From Prevotella sp. (GTDB taxonomy: Bacteria; Bacteroidota; Bacteroidia; Bacteroidales; Bacteroidaceae): DNA of 35,335 bases. The DNA lies in NCBI GenBank assembly GCA_016291085.1, contig JAEEVW010000036.1, positions 1-35,335 of the forward strand, given 5' to 3'. Of this stretch, positions 21,503-31,041 are shown piece by piece. Numbering within the stretch: position 1 is the stretch's first letter; every line of letters starts with the position of its first letter. The position numbers and the translations under genes were made by a program. The notes under the pieces were generated by a model. That model was not told where the DNA came from and searched no databases. It saw only the letters and a list, made by a program, of their open reading frames with translations.

Positions 21503-23749
21503 TTATTCAGCCAGCGGGTCGAAGGTACCCATCTGACCAGTATTGGTGTCTTCCCAGCCGATGGTCTGAGGCAATGCTGTGTTATTGTTCATCGAACCCT
21601 GTGTGAAGCCAAACAGATAATAGTAGGGCAAGTATTTCATAGTGAGAGGCACCTTATTAGTGTCGTAGCTGTCACCCTTTCTTAACTTATACTTCAGGTG
21701 AGCTGGATTAGTAGCAGTGCCATCGCCATAGTACCATACCTTCAACTGATCTACCTGTTCGCCAATCTGCTCTTTTGTAGTAGCCAGATTCACTGCAGCA
21801 GGACGCTGAACACCAGCCTTTACCAACGGATCAGTATCAGCCTTCGTGTCGCCAACGCCATACTTGTCTGCTGTGCGGAACTCAACATACTCGCGACGTT
21901 GGTCATTTAGCGGTGTGATTCCCAACCATGCGCAGGTGTTGCCGCCCCAGCCTGTTAACGTCCAGGAAGATGGTGCGCCCTCGATAGAGCTGAATGCTGT
22001 GCCACCATCGAACAGCAACCAACGACGCAGGTCATGGAAGCGCTTGCCTTCGTAAGCCAATTCTATCATACGCTCATAAAGGACTGCCGACATACATGCT
22101 GCCTGATCGCCTTCCAAGTCGGCAGACAGACCGCATGTCTCGGTATAACCGACACGCTGACGGATCTGACGCAAATAGCCTACGGCTTCTGCCATCTGAC
22201 CTGCGCCACAAGCAGCCTCAGCCAAATTGAGCAACACTTCAGCATAACGTAACTCAATGTAAGGAGCACTATTGAACACGAAGCCACCACCGCTTACCGT
22301 TGCATCATACACATAGCTAGCAGTGTTCTTAACATCGGCATCTATTGTACGCTTACGTACATACCATGAATAACCATTTCCAAGCAAGCTGTCGGCGGCA
22401 TACTGGTTTCCACTCTCGATATCACCCTGATCGGACTCCTTGGTATACCAAACATAGCTCCAAAGTTCATAATCCTTACCATTGTTGTAAGAAGGATAGC
22501 CTGGCTCCCATTTGTTCAGGGTGTTATTGCCGTCGTAGGCCCAACGTACGCCGGGGAAGGCAAATGTGCGATAGAAACGCGGATCACGGTTGGCCATGGG
22601 GAATTCTTCATCGTAGAGGATACTACTCTTGGCCAGTTTGTTATAGTTCCCTTTGTAACTCAGGTCAAAAGCCGAGAGGTTTGGCACCTTACCGTCTTTC
22701 ATTGGGAAGAGATCTATCAGCATCTTTGAAGGATGCAGTGTTCCATTACCCGAAGTGTTCTTCGGACGGATATAACGCTCCCACTGATTATTCTTCTGGC
22801 CCGTACCACTTTGCGTTGTATTGTACTGAACAGTGAACACAGCTTCAGGGGAGTTGGTCTGTGAGAACATACCGGCAAAATCCTCTCCATTATCACTCAT
22901 CGTAGGTTGGTAGAGACCATAACCGCATGCATTGATGGTAGACAATTCTGCCTTCATCGTTTCATAAGCTGCCTTCCAGCGGCTTTCATCGTTGGCACGG
23001 TTGAAGATGGGGCTGGCCCATAACAGAAGTACACGGCCTTTCAGAGCACATGCTGTTCCTGCTGTAACGCGACCGAAGTCATTACCCGTCCATACTGTAG
23101 AACCTAGCAGTTCTTTCGACTTGTCGAGATCACTGATGATAAAATCGATACAGTCCTTTGTCGATGAGCGAGGAACTGTATAGCCCTCAACAGGTTCTGG
23201 CATATCCTTCACAATGGGTACACCACCAAACCACTGTACCAGACGATAATAACACCAGGCACGCAGGAAATAGGCTTGACCCAGAAGCTGATTGATCTGC
23301 TCCTGTGTGATATTCTCGCCAGGCTTTACATCCTCAAGTCCGAGTATTACGTCGTTGATGTTACGGATGCGACCATATGCACTCTCTTGGATATTATTCA
23401 GCTGTCCATAGAAATAGTCGGGCACATTTCCATTACTAACGGAGATTGGCTTCTGGGGGTCAACGAAAAGGCCGAAGCCGGCATACTCTTCCGTACTCTT
23501 GCCTTCCTTGTCGGCAGCACCATAGCTACTGAACTTCCAGCCAATCACATTGTCTTCTGCATTCGTGTTGGGCAACGACCATGCATAGAGGTCGCTGACA
23601 CGCGCATTGGCACCCTCAAAATAGTTATAAATATCAGGGGTCACATTGTCATAGTTCTTTTTGTCTTCCAAGAACTTGTCACTACAGGCGGTAAAGGCCA
23701 TCATCGAGATGACGCCCAAACCGAATATGCTTAAAATCTTGCTTTTCAT
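21503..23749 (-). CDS. susD: SusD/RagB-family glycan-binding lipoprotein
   Basis: Protein of 748 aa, longer than the usual 500-650. A lipoprotein signal has its lipobox cysteine at C22 (FTAC). SusD features: AYFLRAWCYYRLVQWFGGVP, a TPR-like helical core, and a late YAEVLLNLAEAA followed by ERMIELAYEGKRFHDLRRW, both hallmarks of RagB/SusD. It sits as a lid on the SusC channel at the outer membrane and captures oligosaccharides. It starts 40 nt after the susC stop, the normal pairing. The symbol denotes the family, not the starch-specific protein. Confidence 0.93.
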   Translation of the reverse strand: MKSKILSIFGLGVISMMAFTACSDKFLEDKKNYDNVTPDIYNYFEGANARVSDLYAWSLPNTNAEDNVIGWKFSSYGAADKEGKSTEEYAGFGLFVDPQKPISVSNGNVPDYFYGQLNNIQESAYGRIRNINDVILGLEDVKPGENITQEQINQLLGQAYFLRAWCYYRLVQWFGGVPIVKDMPEPVEGYTVPRSSTKDCIDFIISDLDKSKELLGSTVWTGNDFGRVTAGTACALKGRVLLLWASPIFNRANDESRWKAAYETMKAELSTINACGYGLYQPTMSDNGEDFAGMFSQTNSPEAVFTVQYNTTQSGTGQKNNQWERYIRPKNTSGNGTLHPSKMLIDLFPMKDGKVPNLSAFDLSYKGNYNKLAKSSILYDEEFPMANRDPRFYRTFAFPGVRWAYDGNNTLNKWEPGYPSYNNGKDYELWSYVWYTKESDQGDIESGNQYAADSLLGNGYSWYVRKRTIDADVKNTASYVYDATVSGGGFVFNSAPYIELRYAEVLLNLAEAACGAGQMAEAVGYLRQIRQRVGYTETCGLSADLEGDQAACMSAVLYERMIELAYEGKRFHDLRRWLLFDGGTAFSSIEGAPSSWTLTGWGGNTCAWLGITPLNDQRREYVEFRTADKYGVGDTKADTDPLVKAGVQRPAAVNLATTKEQIGEQVDQLKVWYYGDGTATNPAHLKYKLRKGDSYDTNKVPLTMKYLPYYYLFGFTQGSMNNNTALPQTIGWEDTNTGQMGTFDPLAE

Positions 23750-23789
23750 TGCTTACTTCTTTTTAAGTTGTTGATTACCCTATTCATAT

Positions 23790-26700
23790 TTAGAACGACA
23801 CGTTAACACCCAATGTAAATTTGCGCAGGGCAGGGTAACGGCCATAACTGGACATGGGGTCGATGTATTTGTCAGGATAGGGATTATAAAGACTCAACAG
23901 GTTCTGCCCCGTGATGTTCAGACGAACGGACTTGATGCCGATACCTGTTGCTTTCAGCCACTTAGAGGGTATTGAATAGGCAAGCGTGAGTCGACTCCAC
24001 TTAATTGTGGTACCGCTGACACGCCAGAAATTAGACTCTGCAGCGTTAACACTAGCATATTTCAAGTTGGGGTATTCAGCATCGCGGTTGGCTTTCATAA
24101 TGAGGTTGCCACTGCCATCGTAGATGTCCTCATAGACATACATATTATCAGGATTCCAGAACGAAGGCATGTTGGTGATGGCAAGTCCGTCACCAGTCTT
24201 CAGAGCTGCACTCTCTATCATGCTATAGCCACCCCAACTAGCCTGGAACTGTGTAGTCAGCGAGATACCTTTCCATTCAGCCGACAAGTTCAAAGAGAAT
24301 CCATAAGGATTGCTACGGTTACTCAAACATACCTGGTCGTCTTTCTGATCAACGATACCGTCAGGTCCACCGACACCATTTGTACCACGAACGTCCTTAT
24401 AAATCAGCATACCTGGACGAATATTCTCAGGCGACATACCCATATAAGAAGTGATGTGGTTGGCATTCACATACTCTTGAATATCCTGGAACGAACGGAA
24501 CATGCCAATGCACTGCATACCCCACTTACCAATGTCTGTGCGGCCTCCATAAGTAATCTGACGATAAAGATAATTGGTCACCCAGTCCATGTTGAGTACT
24601 GAATTGTCAGAATAGCCAGTATTCAGTCCTATTTTGTATTTGAAATCCTTGCCTATCTTGTCCTTCCAGTTGAGTGACAATTCATAACCCCACGAATTCA
24701 TCTCACCCAAGTTGACAGCTGCACTCTGAGTACCGATGACAGCCTGAATGTTCTGCGACATATTCATCAGCATCTCGCGGTTCCAAACCTTATAAGCTTC
24801 GAAAGTAATGCCCAAGCGGCTCTTCAGTACGTTCAAATCGAGACCAATATTAGCCTTGTACGACTTGTCCCAGTGCACATCACGATTCACAGCAGAATTG
24901 AACTTGTTGTAAGTAATACGGTTTAATGACTCGTTGTTATCACCGAAGACGGGACCGCTGTCGGCATCCTGTGCATAGATACGCATCCACTGCCAAGCAG
25001 CCGTGTTGTCACGACCCGTAAGACCCCAAGAGGCACGAATCTTCAAGTAATCAATCCACTTGAGCCATTTCACCTCACCGAACCAAGGCTCTTCAGAAGC
25101 CACCCAACCGGCACTGATGGAAGGGAAGTAGCCCCACATGTTCTCAGGAGCGAACTTGGTGGAAGCATCAGCACGGAGCATGAATTCGAGCAAGTAACGA
25201 CTCTCGTAGTTGTAGTTGACACGTCCGATATACGACAACGAACCGCTTTCCTGATGGGTAAACACTACATCTTTGGTGTTAGCCTCTGCTGAATTCGACT
25301 GACCTGTGGTAAAGGTGTAAGGATCGGACACCTTGCCCATCAGATATTCACTCTCAGCCTCTGAACGCTCTATCGAGAATACGCCACCCACATGGTGTTT
25401 GCCGAAGTCGCGGGCATAATTCAGAGTAAAGTTCAACTGATAGTTATCCGTACGTGTGGTGTTACGCGAGAGGTACGATGGGTCACCATTAGAAATTGTG
25501 GTCGAGGTGTGTCCTGTAGGACTGACACCATTGACCGGAGTATAGAGGTGAGATCCACTACCTGAACGATCTTTGAACGAATAAAGCGTGAAACTAGAAC
25601 CATACTCATTATTCTTAGTGGTAGAGATACTCTTTGAGTAACTCAGAGAAGCCGTCAGGCCTTTTAATGGTTTCCAGAACCCGAGGTCCAAGGTCAGTCC
25701 GCCATTGACGGTGATGTTGGAGTTGACAGATTTACTATAGTCACCATTATTCTGCATCATGGTAAAATGATAGAGCTGATAGTCCTTCACTTTGGAATTG
25801 GTAATACCATAGGATGCGATGGGATAATCTACTCCATCCTCATTAACATACTCAGGAATATAGCGAGGACGCATCAACAGGTAATTATAGTCATTCTCTT
25901 GATTCGAACCACCTATCTTAATATTGGGCTTATTTTTCTCACCATGATCACCACTAACTGTAATATTAGCTTTCAGCCAATCGTTAATCTTGACATCGGT
26001 ACCTGCACGATAGTTGTAACGGTCATAATCGAGTTTACCCAGGTTACCATCCTGCTTAAAGTAGCTGACGCCGCCAAAATAGCTAGCACGCTCGCTGGCT
26101 CCGCTAATATTAATGGCGTGACGCTGTGTGAAACCTGTCTTCCAGTTATCTTCCAGCAAATCGTAGTTCAAACTCTTCATCGCCTCCAACTCGTCTAACT
26201 GATACAGAGACGTAGTGCGGTTCAGACTAGTATTGGAAATGGGGTCAGCAGCTGTTGTTGCATTGTACAGACGAGCCCAATCGTAGGCACTCAGCATCTT
26301 GGCATGTGACACGGCACCAGTCCAACCGAATTGTCCGCTATAGCTGATGCTGGGAGCACCTACCTTACCTTTCTTGGTGGTAACGAGGATGACACCGTTA
26401 GCAGCACGGGCACCATAAACGGCAGCTGAAGCGTCCTTCAATACAGAAATATTCTCGATGACTGAGGCATCAAGGTTATTGAAAGCTTCCTCACCTAGGT
26501 TCTGGCTGGTATTACCAACCTTTACGTCGTTCGGATAAATATAGCCATCGATAACATACAGTGGTCCGTTGTTCGAGGAACCGATTTCCGTCAGCGAGTT
26601 GGCATCACGGATATTGATTTTTGCATTTTCGCCAGGACGGCTGTCACCGCCACTGACTGACAGACCATTGACCAAACCATTCAGACTTGAAGCCAAGCCA

Positions 26701-27098
26701 CCATTGGCAAGGTCTTGAATCTCATCAACAGGAACTGTGGCTACTGAACCTGTCAGATGAGCTTTCTTCTGGGAACCGTAACCTACGACAACCACCTCTT
26801 CGAGGGTTTGCTTATCCTCCTGAAGTTTTACAGTGCCTCCAGGGACAACAGTCATAGGCATATAGCCGATATAAGAAATAGTTACTTTCTTACCTTTGGG
26901 AACAGTAATCTTATAATTACCATCCAAATCAGTAATTGTAGCTGTCTTTGAACCTGCCACAGTCACCGTTGCACCAATGACGGGTTCACCAAGCTCGTCG
27001 AGCACGGTTCCTGTCACTGTATGGTCCTGAGCAAATGCTGGCGTAGCAAATAGCGCCATCAGGGCCAAGCACAAACTGAAAATAAATCGTTTTTTCAT
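23790..27098 (-). CDS. susC: SusC/RagA-family TonB-dependent transporter
   Basis: Protein of 1102 aa, a typical length. Signal peptide 1-24 (TPAFAQ), carboxypeptidase-D regulatory-like domain (about 26-100; TGTVLDELGEPVIGATV), TonB-box-like EEVVVVGYG, plug domain with PLYVIDGY and SVLKDASAAVYGARAANGVI, a 22-strand barrel, and a C-terminal phenylalanine (LGVNVSF). It imports oligosaccharides across the outer membrane using TonB energy, with the SusD lid encoded next. The DUF5123 protein gene lies 29 nt upstream in the same operon. Confidence 0.95.
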   Translation of the reverse strand: MKKRFIFSLCLALMALFATPAFAQDHTVTGTVLDELGEPVIGATVTVAGSKTATITDLDGNYKITVPKGKKVTISYIGYMPMTVVPGGTVKLQEDKQTLEEVVVVGYGSQKKAHLTGSVATVPVDEIQDLANGGLASSLNGLVNGLSVSGGDSRPGENAKINIRDANSLTEIGSSNNGPLYVIDGYIYPNDVKVGNTSQNLGEEAFNNLDASVIENISVLKDASAAVYGARAANGVILVTTKKGKVGAPSISYSGQFGWTGAVSHAKMLSAYDWARLYNATTAADPISNTSLNRTTSLYQLDELEAMKSLNYDLLEDNWKTGFTQRHAINISGASERASYFGGVSYFKQDGNLGKLDYDRYNYRAGTDVKINDWLKANITVSGDHGEKNKPNIKIGGSNQENDYNYLLMRPRYIPEYVNEDGVDYPIASYGITNSKVKDYQLYHFTMMQNNGDYSKSVNSNITVNGGLTLDLGFWKPLKGLTASLSYSKSISTTKNNEYGSSFTLYSFKDRSGSGSHLYTPVNGVSPTGHTSTTISNGDPSYLSRNTTRTDNYQLNFTLNYARDFGKHHVGGVFSIERSEAESEYLMGKVSDPYTFTTGQSNSAEANTKDVVFTHQESGSLSYIGRVNYNYESRYLLEFMLRADASTKFAPENMWGYFPSISAGWVASEEPWFGEVKWLKWIDYLKIRASWGLTGRDNTAAWQWMRIYAQDADSGPVFGDNNESLNRITYNKFNSAVNRDVHWDKSYKANIGLDLNVLKSRLGITFEAYKVWNREMLMNMSQNIQAVIGTQSAAVNLGEMNSWGYELSLNWKDKIGKDFKYKIGLNTGYSDNSVLNMDWVTNYLYRQITYGGRTDIGKWGMQCIGMFRSFQDIQEYVNANHITSYMGMSPENIRPGMLIYKDVRGTNGVGGPDGIVDQKDDQVCLSNRSNPYGFSLNLSAEWKGISLTTQFQASWGGYSMIESAALKTGDGLAITNMPSFWNPDNMYVYEDIYDGSGNLIMKANRDAEYPNLKYASVNAAESNFWRVSGTTIKWSRLTLAYSIPSKWLKATGIGIKSVRLNITGQNLLSLYNPYPDKYIDPMSSYGRYPALRKFTLGVNVSF

Positions 27099-27127
27099 AT
27101 ATAATGCTTTTTTGATTACGTTATTAA

Positions 27128-28600
27128 TTATTCGTACCAGCGGGAGTCACCGGTCTTATACTGCACCTGTTCGGCACCTGTTGGAGTGAAGTTGCCGTTA
27201 GCAGGATCCACGAATGCAGGATCAGTAGTCAATATAGTACCACTGACATCATGCTCACCCTGATCGGCTGGCTCGCCATCAGCCCAATAAGTGTTATATA
27301 AGAAACGTGCCTGTGAGTTGGTTCCCAACTGGCTATTACCCTTGATACGGCGTGCAATCTGCTTGCTACAGTCTACCCAAATATTGTTTAGAACAGTATA
27401 GGTACTATAGTCCTTGGGGGCATTACTGTTGAACCATTGACCACTACTATTATCCAGTAAATTGTAGAACGTGTTGTTTGTCCAAACAAAAGTTGTAAAG
27501 TCTGTCTTTAAGCCGGTAATACGGTCGACACGAACACTATTATTATAACGAAGGAAGTACTTGTTAATTTTTTCACCAATCTCATAAACAGTGCAATTGT
27601 TCATCGTAAAGTTCTGGACACCACCACCCTCGAAAGATATAAATGCCTGGTTTTTGATCTTAGCGGCTGTCGTATTAGCCTGAATGAGCGTATTTTTGAT
27701 TGTCAGTCCAGAAATAGCATAAGCCTTATTGTTGTCATATATTAAACTTCCAATGACATTAGTGAACTTACAACCGATGACATTCACAGCTGGAATAATA
27801 AAATAGTTTTTGGGTTTCTCCAGAATTCCATCAAGATCTGTTTCATTTTCATATTTATATAACTCGATAATGGGGCGACAAGTCTCAGCAGTAGCCTTAA
27901 CATCGATGTTCAAATACTTCAGCGAGAAGTTGTTGGAAGCTACGAAACAGGCAGTATCACCAATCTCAATGGTTGCAGGATTTCCCTTGTCGCTAGAACG
28001 CAGGCATACCTTATGGTAGTTAAAGCCAAGCTGTCCCGTCAATTTATAATGGCCGCCGGCAATAAGGTCGTAATTGATGTCACCTTCTTGATCGTCAGGT
28101 AGAGCATTTGCTTTGAAATACTCCATCAAATCCGATCCGTCAGGAATTTGGGCATAAGTCGCTGTGAAAGTGCTGAAGGGCTTGTCTACCACTTCGCCAT
28201 CAGTATTGCCAAGTTTACTATTTCCTAACACCTGAAGAGTCAGTTTGTAGTTCGTATCTTCATCACGCGACGTAGCAAACGACAGATTGTCGATGATGCT
28301 GTCCACCAACACCTCACCACTGGTTACATTGGTCAAAACGGCCTTATAACCACTGGCGCCATAGACGACAGGCCAAGAGATGGTTTGCTTGAAGCCGTCC
28401 GTGCTCGCCTCGATCTTGATATCGTCACCGGATGGAGTAGTCAACTTGGTATTGGTCACCCCATTACCAGACTTAAAAGATTCATCCGAGAATCCGTCTC
28501 CAGCGCACGAAGCAAGGAACAGGGCGCTTGCTCCTGTGAGGGCAAGCACGCACATCTTACTGTACGTAAAGAATTGATTTTTCTTCATAAAATCCTTCAT
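27128..28600 (-). CDS. DUF4957/DUF5123-type surface lipoprotein
   Basis: Protein of 490 aa with a lipoprotein signal (lipobox ending at C32, LASC). A fibronectin-like domain (about 50-150) is followed by a long right-handed parallel beta-helix-like region with many asparagine ladders (IKNTLIQANTTAAKIKNQAF, MNNCTVYEIG, WTNNTFYNLL), the DUF4957/DUF5123 pattern. Such proteins accompany SusCD pairs of pectin-type utilisation loci and probably bind glycan at the surface. ATG at 28588 (MKKNQFF) is an equally plausible start. It lies between the TIM-barrel gene and susC. Confidence 0.82.
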   Translation of the reverse strand: MKDFMKKNQFFTYSKMCVLALTGASALFLASCAGDGFSDESFKSGNGVTNTKLTTPSGDDIKIEASTDGFKQTISWPVVYGASGYKAVLTNVTSGEVLVDSIIDNLSFATSRDEDTNYKLTLQVLGNSKLGNTDGEVVDKPFSTFTATYAQIPDGSDLMEYFKANALPDDQEGDINYDLIAGGHYKLTGQLGFNYHKVCLRSSDKGNPATIEIGDTACFVASNNFSLKYLNIDVKATAETCRPIIELYKYENETDLDGILEKPKNYFIIPAVNVIGCKFTNVIGSLIYDNNKAYAISGLTIKNTLIQANTTAAKIKNQAFISFEGGGVQNFTMNNCTVYEIGEKINKYFLRYNNSVRVDRITGLKTDFTTFVWTNNTFYNLLDNSSGQWFNSNAPKDYSTYTVLNNIWVDCSKQIARRIKGNSQLGTNSQARFLYNTYWADGEPADQGEHDVSGTILTTDPAFVDPANGNFTPTGAEQVQYKTGDSRWYE

Positions 28601-28644
28601 TTAGTTTAACTTATTGTTTATTATTTCATTATTTCATTTTTACA

Positions 28645-29550
28645 TTATTCCGACTGGAAGATTTCCTTCAGATAGGCCACGTTCGTTCCGAAGTTGCCCT
28701 TCACGTTGCGAACGTTCTGGGCATTGCGGCTTCGCTCAACGACGAGCCATCCGCGCCATTTCATCTTGTCGAGCGTGCGCTTTACCTTTCGCAGGTCGAT
28801 GCGGGGGTCTTTGTCGAGTGTCACGCTGTCGGTCAGTGAAGCGTGAATCTGGGCGATATTTTCTCTGCCCAGCCGTTTCAGTTCTTTGCAGACGCAGCGT
28901 CCTTGGTCGACGGCATCCTGCAAATTAAAGTAGATTTTTACACCCTCGCTGTCCACCGCCTTTAATAAAACAAGGTCCGCGCGTGCGTCTTGTTGGGTAC
29001 GAATGGCTATCGTCTTACCACGACTGAGGGCCATCTCACCCACCTCGTGCAGGCGGCGCACCATCTCCTGGCGGGCTTCGCCAGCCTGTTTCCATTCGTC
29101 GCCACTGCCTCCCAACGGCAGGAAAGCCACCTGGGCTCCCATCACATCCATCGCATTCAGACAGTCATCAATCAAGTCCTTGTAATTCTCGCGCTTCAGA
29201 AAACTCTGGGCGAAGAATCCGGACATCGCCATCGAGGGCACCGCAATGCCCAGCGAGTCGGCCGTACGACGGAACAATTGTTGGAAATGGGTTTCACGCA
29301 GCTTGTTGTCGAACAATACCCGCTGTCCCAGCGGACCCATGTCAACCTCCACACCGTCAGCACCAATATCCTTAGCCAACTGGAATTCGCCCAACTTCTG
29401 ACGCTTCAGCATCATCCAGTCGCAGGCAGCAACGCGATATTGCTGATTGTCAGTCTTTTGGGCATGCACGCCAAGCGGCAGTATGACCATGACGAGCCAT
29501 ACGACTATCACGCCTGCCAAAAGGCACCTTTTTGACGGTAATTCACTCAT
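28645..29550 (-). CDS. Exported xylose-isomerase-like TIM-barrel protein
   Basis: Protein of 301 aa with a hydrophobic signal segment (about 10-30, ending HAQ). It then shows the AP-endonuclease-2/sugar-phosphate isomerase TIM-barrel pattern (AKDIGADGVEVDMG, IAVPSMAMSG, AFLPLGGSGDEW, IQHASLT-like IAQIHASL). It belongs to the secreted sugar epimerase/isomerase-like group common in Bacteroidetes glycan loci; some metal-binding residues of cytosolic members are not obvious, so activity is uncertain. It is the first gene of the minus-strand operon (44 nt before the DUF5123 gene). Upstream lies a perfect palindrome TAGTTCGAACTA (29556-29567), a possible operator; no clear TAnnTTTG box was found. 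Confidence 0.72.
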   Translation of the reverse strand: MSELPSKRCLLAGVIVVWLVMVILPLGVHAQKTDNQQYRVAACDWMMLKRQKLGEFQLAKDIGADGVEVDMGPLGQRVLFDNKLRETHFQQLFRRTADSLGIAVPSMAMSGFFAQSFLKRENYKDLIDDCLNAMDVMGAQVAFLPLGGSGDEWKQAGEARQEMVRRLHEVGEMALSRGKTIAIRTQQDARADLVLLKAVDSEGVKIYFNLQDAVDQGRCVCKELKRLGRENIAQIHASLTDSVTLDKDPRIDLRKVKRTLDKMKWRGWLVVERSRNAQNVRNVKGNFGTNVAYLKEIFQSE

Positions 29551-29713
29551 TTTAGTAGTTCGAACTATATAGTTTACATCATTTAAGACGTTTTAGCATA
29601 ATTAATGTCATCATTTTAAGTATTTCTTTGTAATTTTCTCCACGGAGAAAGTAGGCTGCGTCTCGAAAATGAAAATAAATCGCAATTTATTTTGCATTTT
29701 ACTCGATTTGCAC

Positions 29714-29721
29714 TACCTTTG
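29714..29721 (+). promoter_or_regulatory. TACCTTTG -7 box of the small lipoprotein gene
   Basis: TAnnTTTG, 22 nt before the ATG at 29744. It excludes the longer frame that opens at 29669. Confidence 0.65.
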
Positions 29722-29743
29722 CACCATAAAAATCATGATCCTT

Positions 29744-30217
29744 ATGAAAAAGATAGCATTATTTGTAGTGGCCTTGATGGCCTTCGTAGCTTGTCAGGAG
29801 AGCAAATCTCCGTTTAATTATCGTGGGTTGGCGTTTTCACTGTCTGCCAGCGACCTGGTAGACTCTCTGCTGGCACGCGGCTTTGTGGTTGACTCCGCAG
29901 CATCGGATAGCGGACGTTTGGTAGCTCTAGCCAAAGATGGCGAACACTACCGCGTACTGGTGGGCTTTGAAGGCGAGAAGATTCAAGCCATCCAGGAGAA
30001 CTACAAACTGTCGACAAACGACAGCACCCGCCACATGTGGCAGCAGCTGCGCGACGGACTGGAAAAGGAACTGGGCAGCTGGCCCAACTGTCCCATCTTG
30101 AAGGACGATCACAAGAAGGCCGACTTCGAGACTGACGGAGGCTTCATTTCCGTCACTTTGGAGAATACTTATAAACCAACATTGATGGTGCTTTACAAGC
30201 CCAAAGAGCAAAAATAA
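29744..30217 (+). CDS. Small lipoprotein of unknown function
   Basis: Protein of 157 aa with lipobox FVAC ending at C17. The mature part contains two similar alpha/beta stretches (AFSLSASDLVDSLLARGFVV, then ALAKDGEHYRVLVGFEGEKI) and ends in VTLENTYKPTLMVLYKPKEQK. No enzyme motif is seen. It is probably an envelope protein. The start at 29744 is set by the -7 box at 29714. It is followed by a hairpin and the ribosomal operon promoter, so it is monocistronic. Confidence 0.75.
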   Translation: MKKIALFVVALMAFVACQESKSPFNYRGLAFSLSASDLVDSLLARGFVVDSAASDSGRLVALAKDGEHYRVLVGFEGEKIQAIQENYKLSTNDSTRHMWQQLRDGLEKELGSWPNCPILKDDHKKADFETDGGFISVTLENTYKPTLMVLYKPKEQK

Positions 30218-30252
30218 GCCCTTTGAATAGTTAAATAATCATAAATGTTGCA

Positions 30253-30273
30253 CGCGAGAAGTTTTTTCTCGCG
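30253..30273 (+). terminator. Hairpin between the lipoprotein gene and the rplM promoter
   Basis: CGCGAGAA (30253-30260) pairs with TTCTCGCG (30266-30273). There is no strong T-run after it, so it is a weak terminator or part of the promoter region. Confidence 0.45.
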
Positions 30274-30293
30274 CGTAATTATTTAAAAAAGCG

Positions 30294-30539
30294 TACCTTT
30301 GCAGTCCGATTTGGGGAAAAGCTTAGAATCCCCGTGAGCTAGAGTGTGAATAGCGGCGTCTTTGGCCGGACGTGGTGGTTCGTGAATCGCTGGTTCAAAA
30401 TTCCGCAAGTATCCTGTAAAAAGGGACTTCGGAGCGCACGTTAGACTAACAACCGGGAGTTAGACCTCGGGGGTTTATTTATGTGCGTACATTATTTATA
30501 TTAAGTAAACTGTTTTTTAGTAGTAAAATTTAAGAAGAA
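30294..30539 (+). promoter_or_regulatory. Promoter and structured leader of the rplM operon
   Basis: The -7 box TACCTTTG is at 30294-30301, followed by a leader of about 230 nt without an ORF. It contains several stems (for example GGGGA/TCCCC near 30313-30332) and a late hairpin (CCGGG/CCTCGG near 30453-30470) followed by GGGTTTATTT. Position and structure suit an autogenous ribosomal-protein leader for L13; leaders of this kind have been described for Bacteroidia, but the match was not computed. Confidence 0.6.
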
Positions 30540-31007
30540 ATGAACACTTTAAGTTACAAGACCGTTTCCGTATCTAAGGAAGCTGCTCGTGAGCAGAAGG
30601 AATGGGTCGTAATCGACGCTACCGACCAGGTAGTAGGCCGCCTCGCTTCAAAAGTAGCCAAGATTATCCGCGGAAAGTACAAGCCCACCTTCACTCCTAA
30701 CCAGGACTGTGGCGACAACGTTATCATCATCAACGCCGACAAGGTGGTATTCACTGGTAAGAAAGAGACTGACAAGGTTTACACCCGCTACACGGGTTAT
30801 CCTGGTGGACAGCGCTTCAACACTCCCGCCGAGCTCCGCAAGAAGCCCTTCGGTGTAGAGCGCATCATCAAGCATGCCGTGAAGGGTATGCTGCCCAAAG
30901 GCCCCCTCGGTCGTTCTTTGCTGAACAACCTGTATGTTTACAATGGAACAGAGCACAAGCACGAGGCACAGAAGCCCAAGGCTATCGATATTAACCAGTA
31001 CAAGTAA
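30540..31007 (+). CDS. rplM: Ribosomal protein uL13
   Basis: Protein of 155 aa. Signature segments WVVIDATDQVVGRLASKVAK, GDNVIIINADKV, YTGYPGG and AVKGMLPKGPLGR are diagnostic of bacterial L13. It is a component of the large subunit, needed early in 50S assembly. First gene of rplM-rpsI-rpsB-tsf behind a long structured leader. The length is slightly above the E. coli protein, as usual in Bacteroidetes. Confidence 0.97.
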   Translation: MNTLSYKTVSVSKEAAREQKEWVVIDATDQVVGRLASKVAKIIRGKYKPTFTPNQDCGDNVIIINADKVVFTGKKETDKVYTRYTGYPGGQRFNTPAELRKKPFGVERIIKHAVKGMLPKGPLGRSLLNNLYVYNGTEHKHEAQKPKAIDINQYK

Positions 31008-31041
31008 GTTTTTAGTTTAAAGTTTAAAGATAAAAGTTAAG

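Noticed and set aside
30302..30480. tRNA or other stable RNA gene before rplM
   Set aside because: No cloverleaf with a TTCRA arm and CCA-type acceptor can be formed; the position fits a leader RNA. I also saw no tRNA or rRNA elsewhere in the window.
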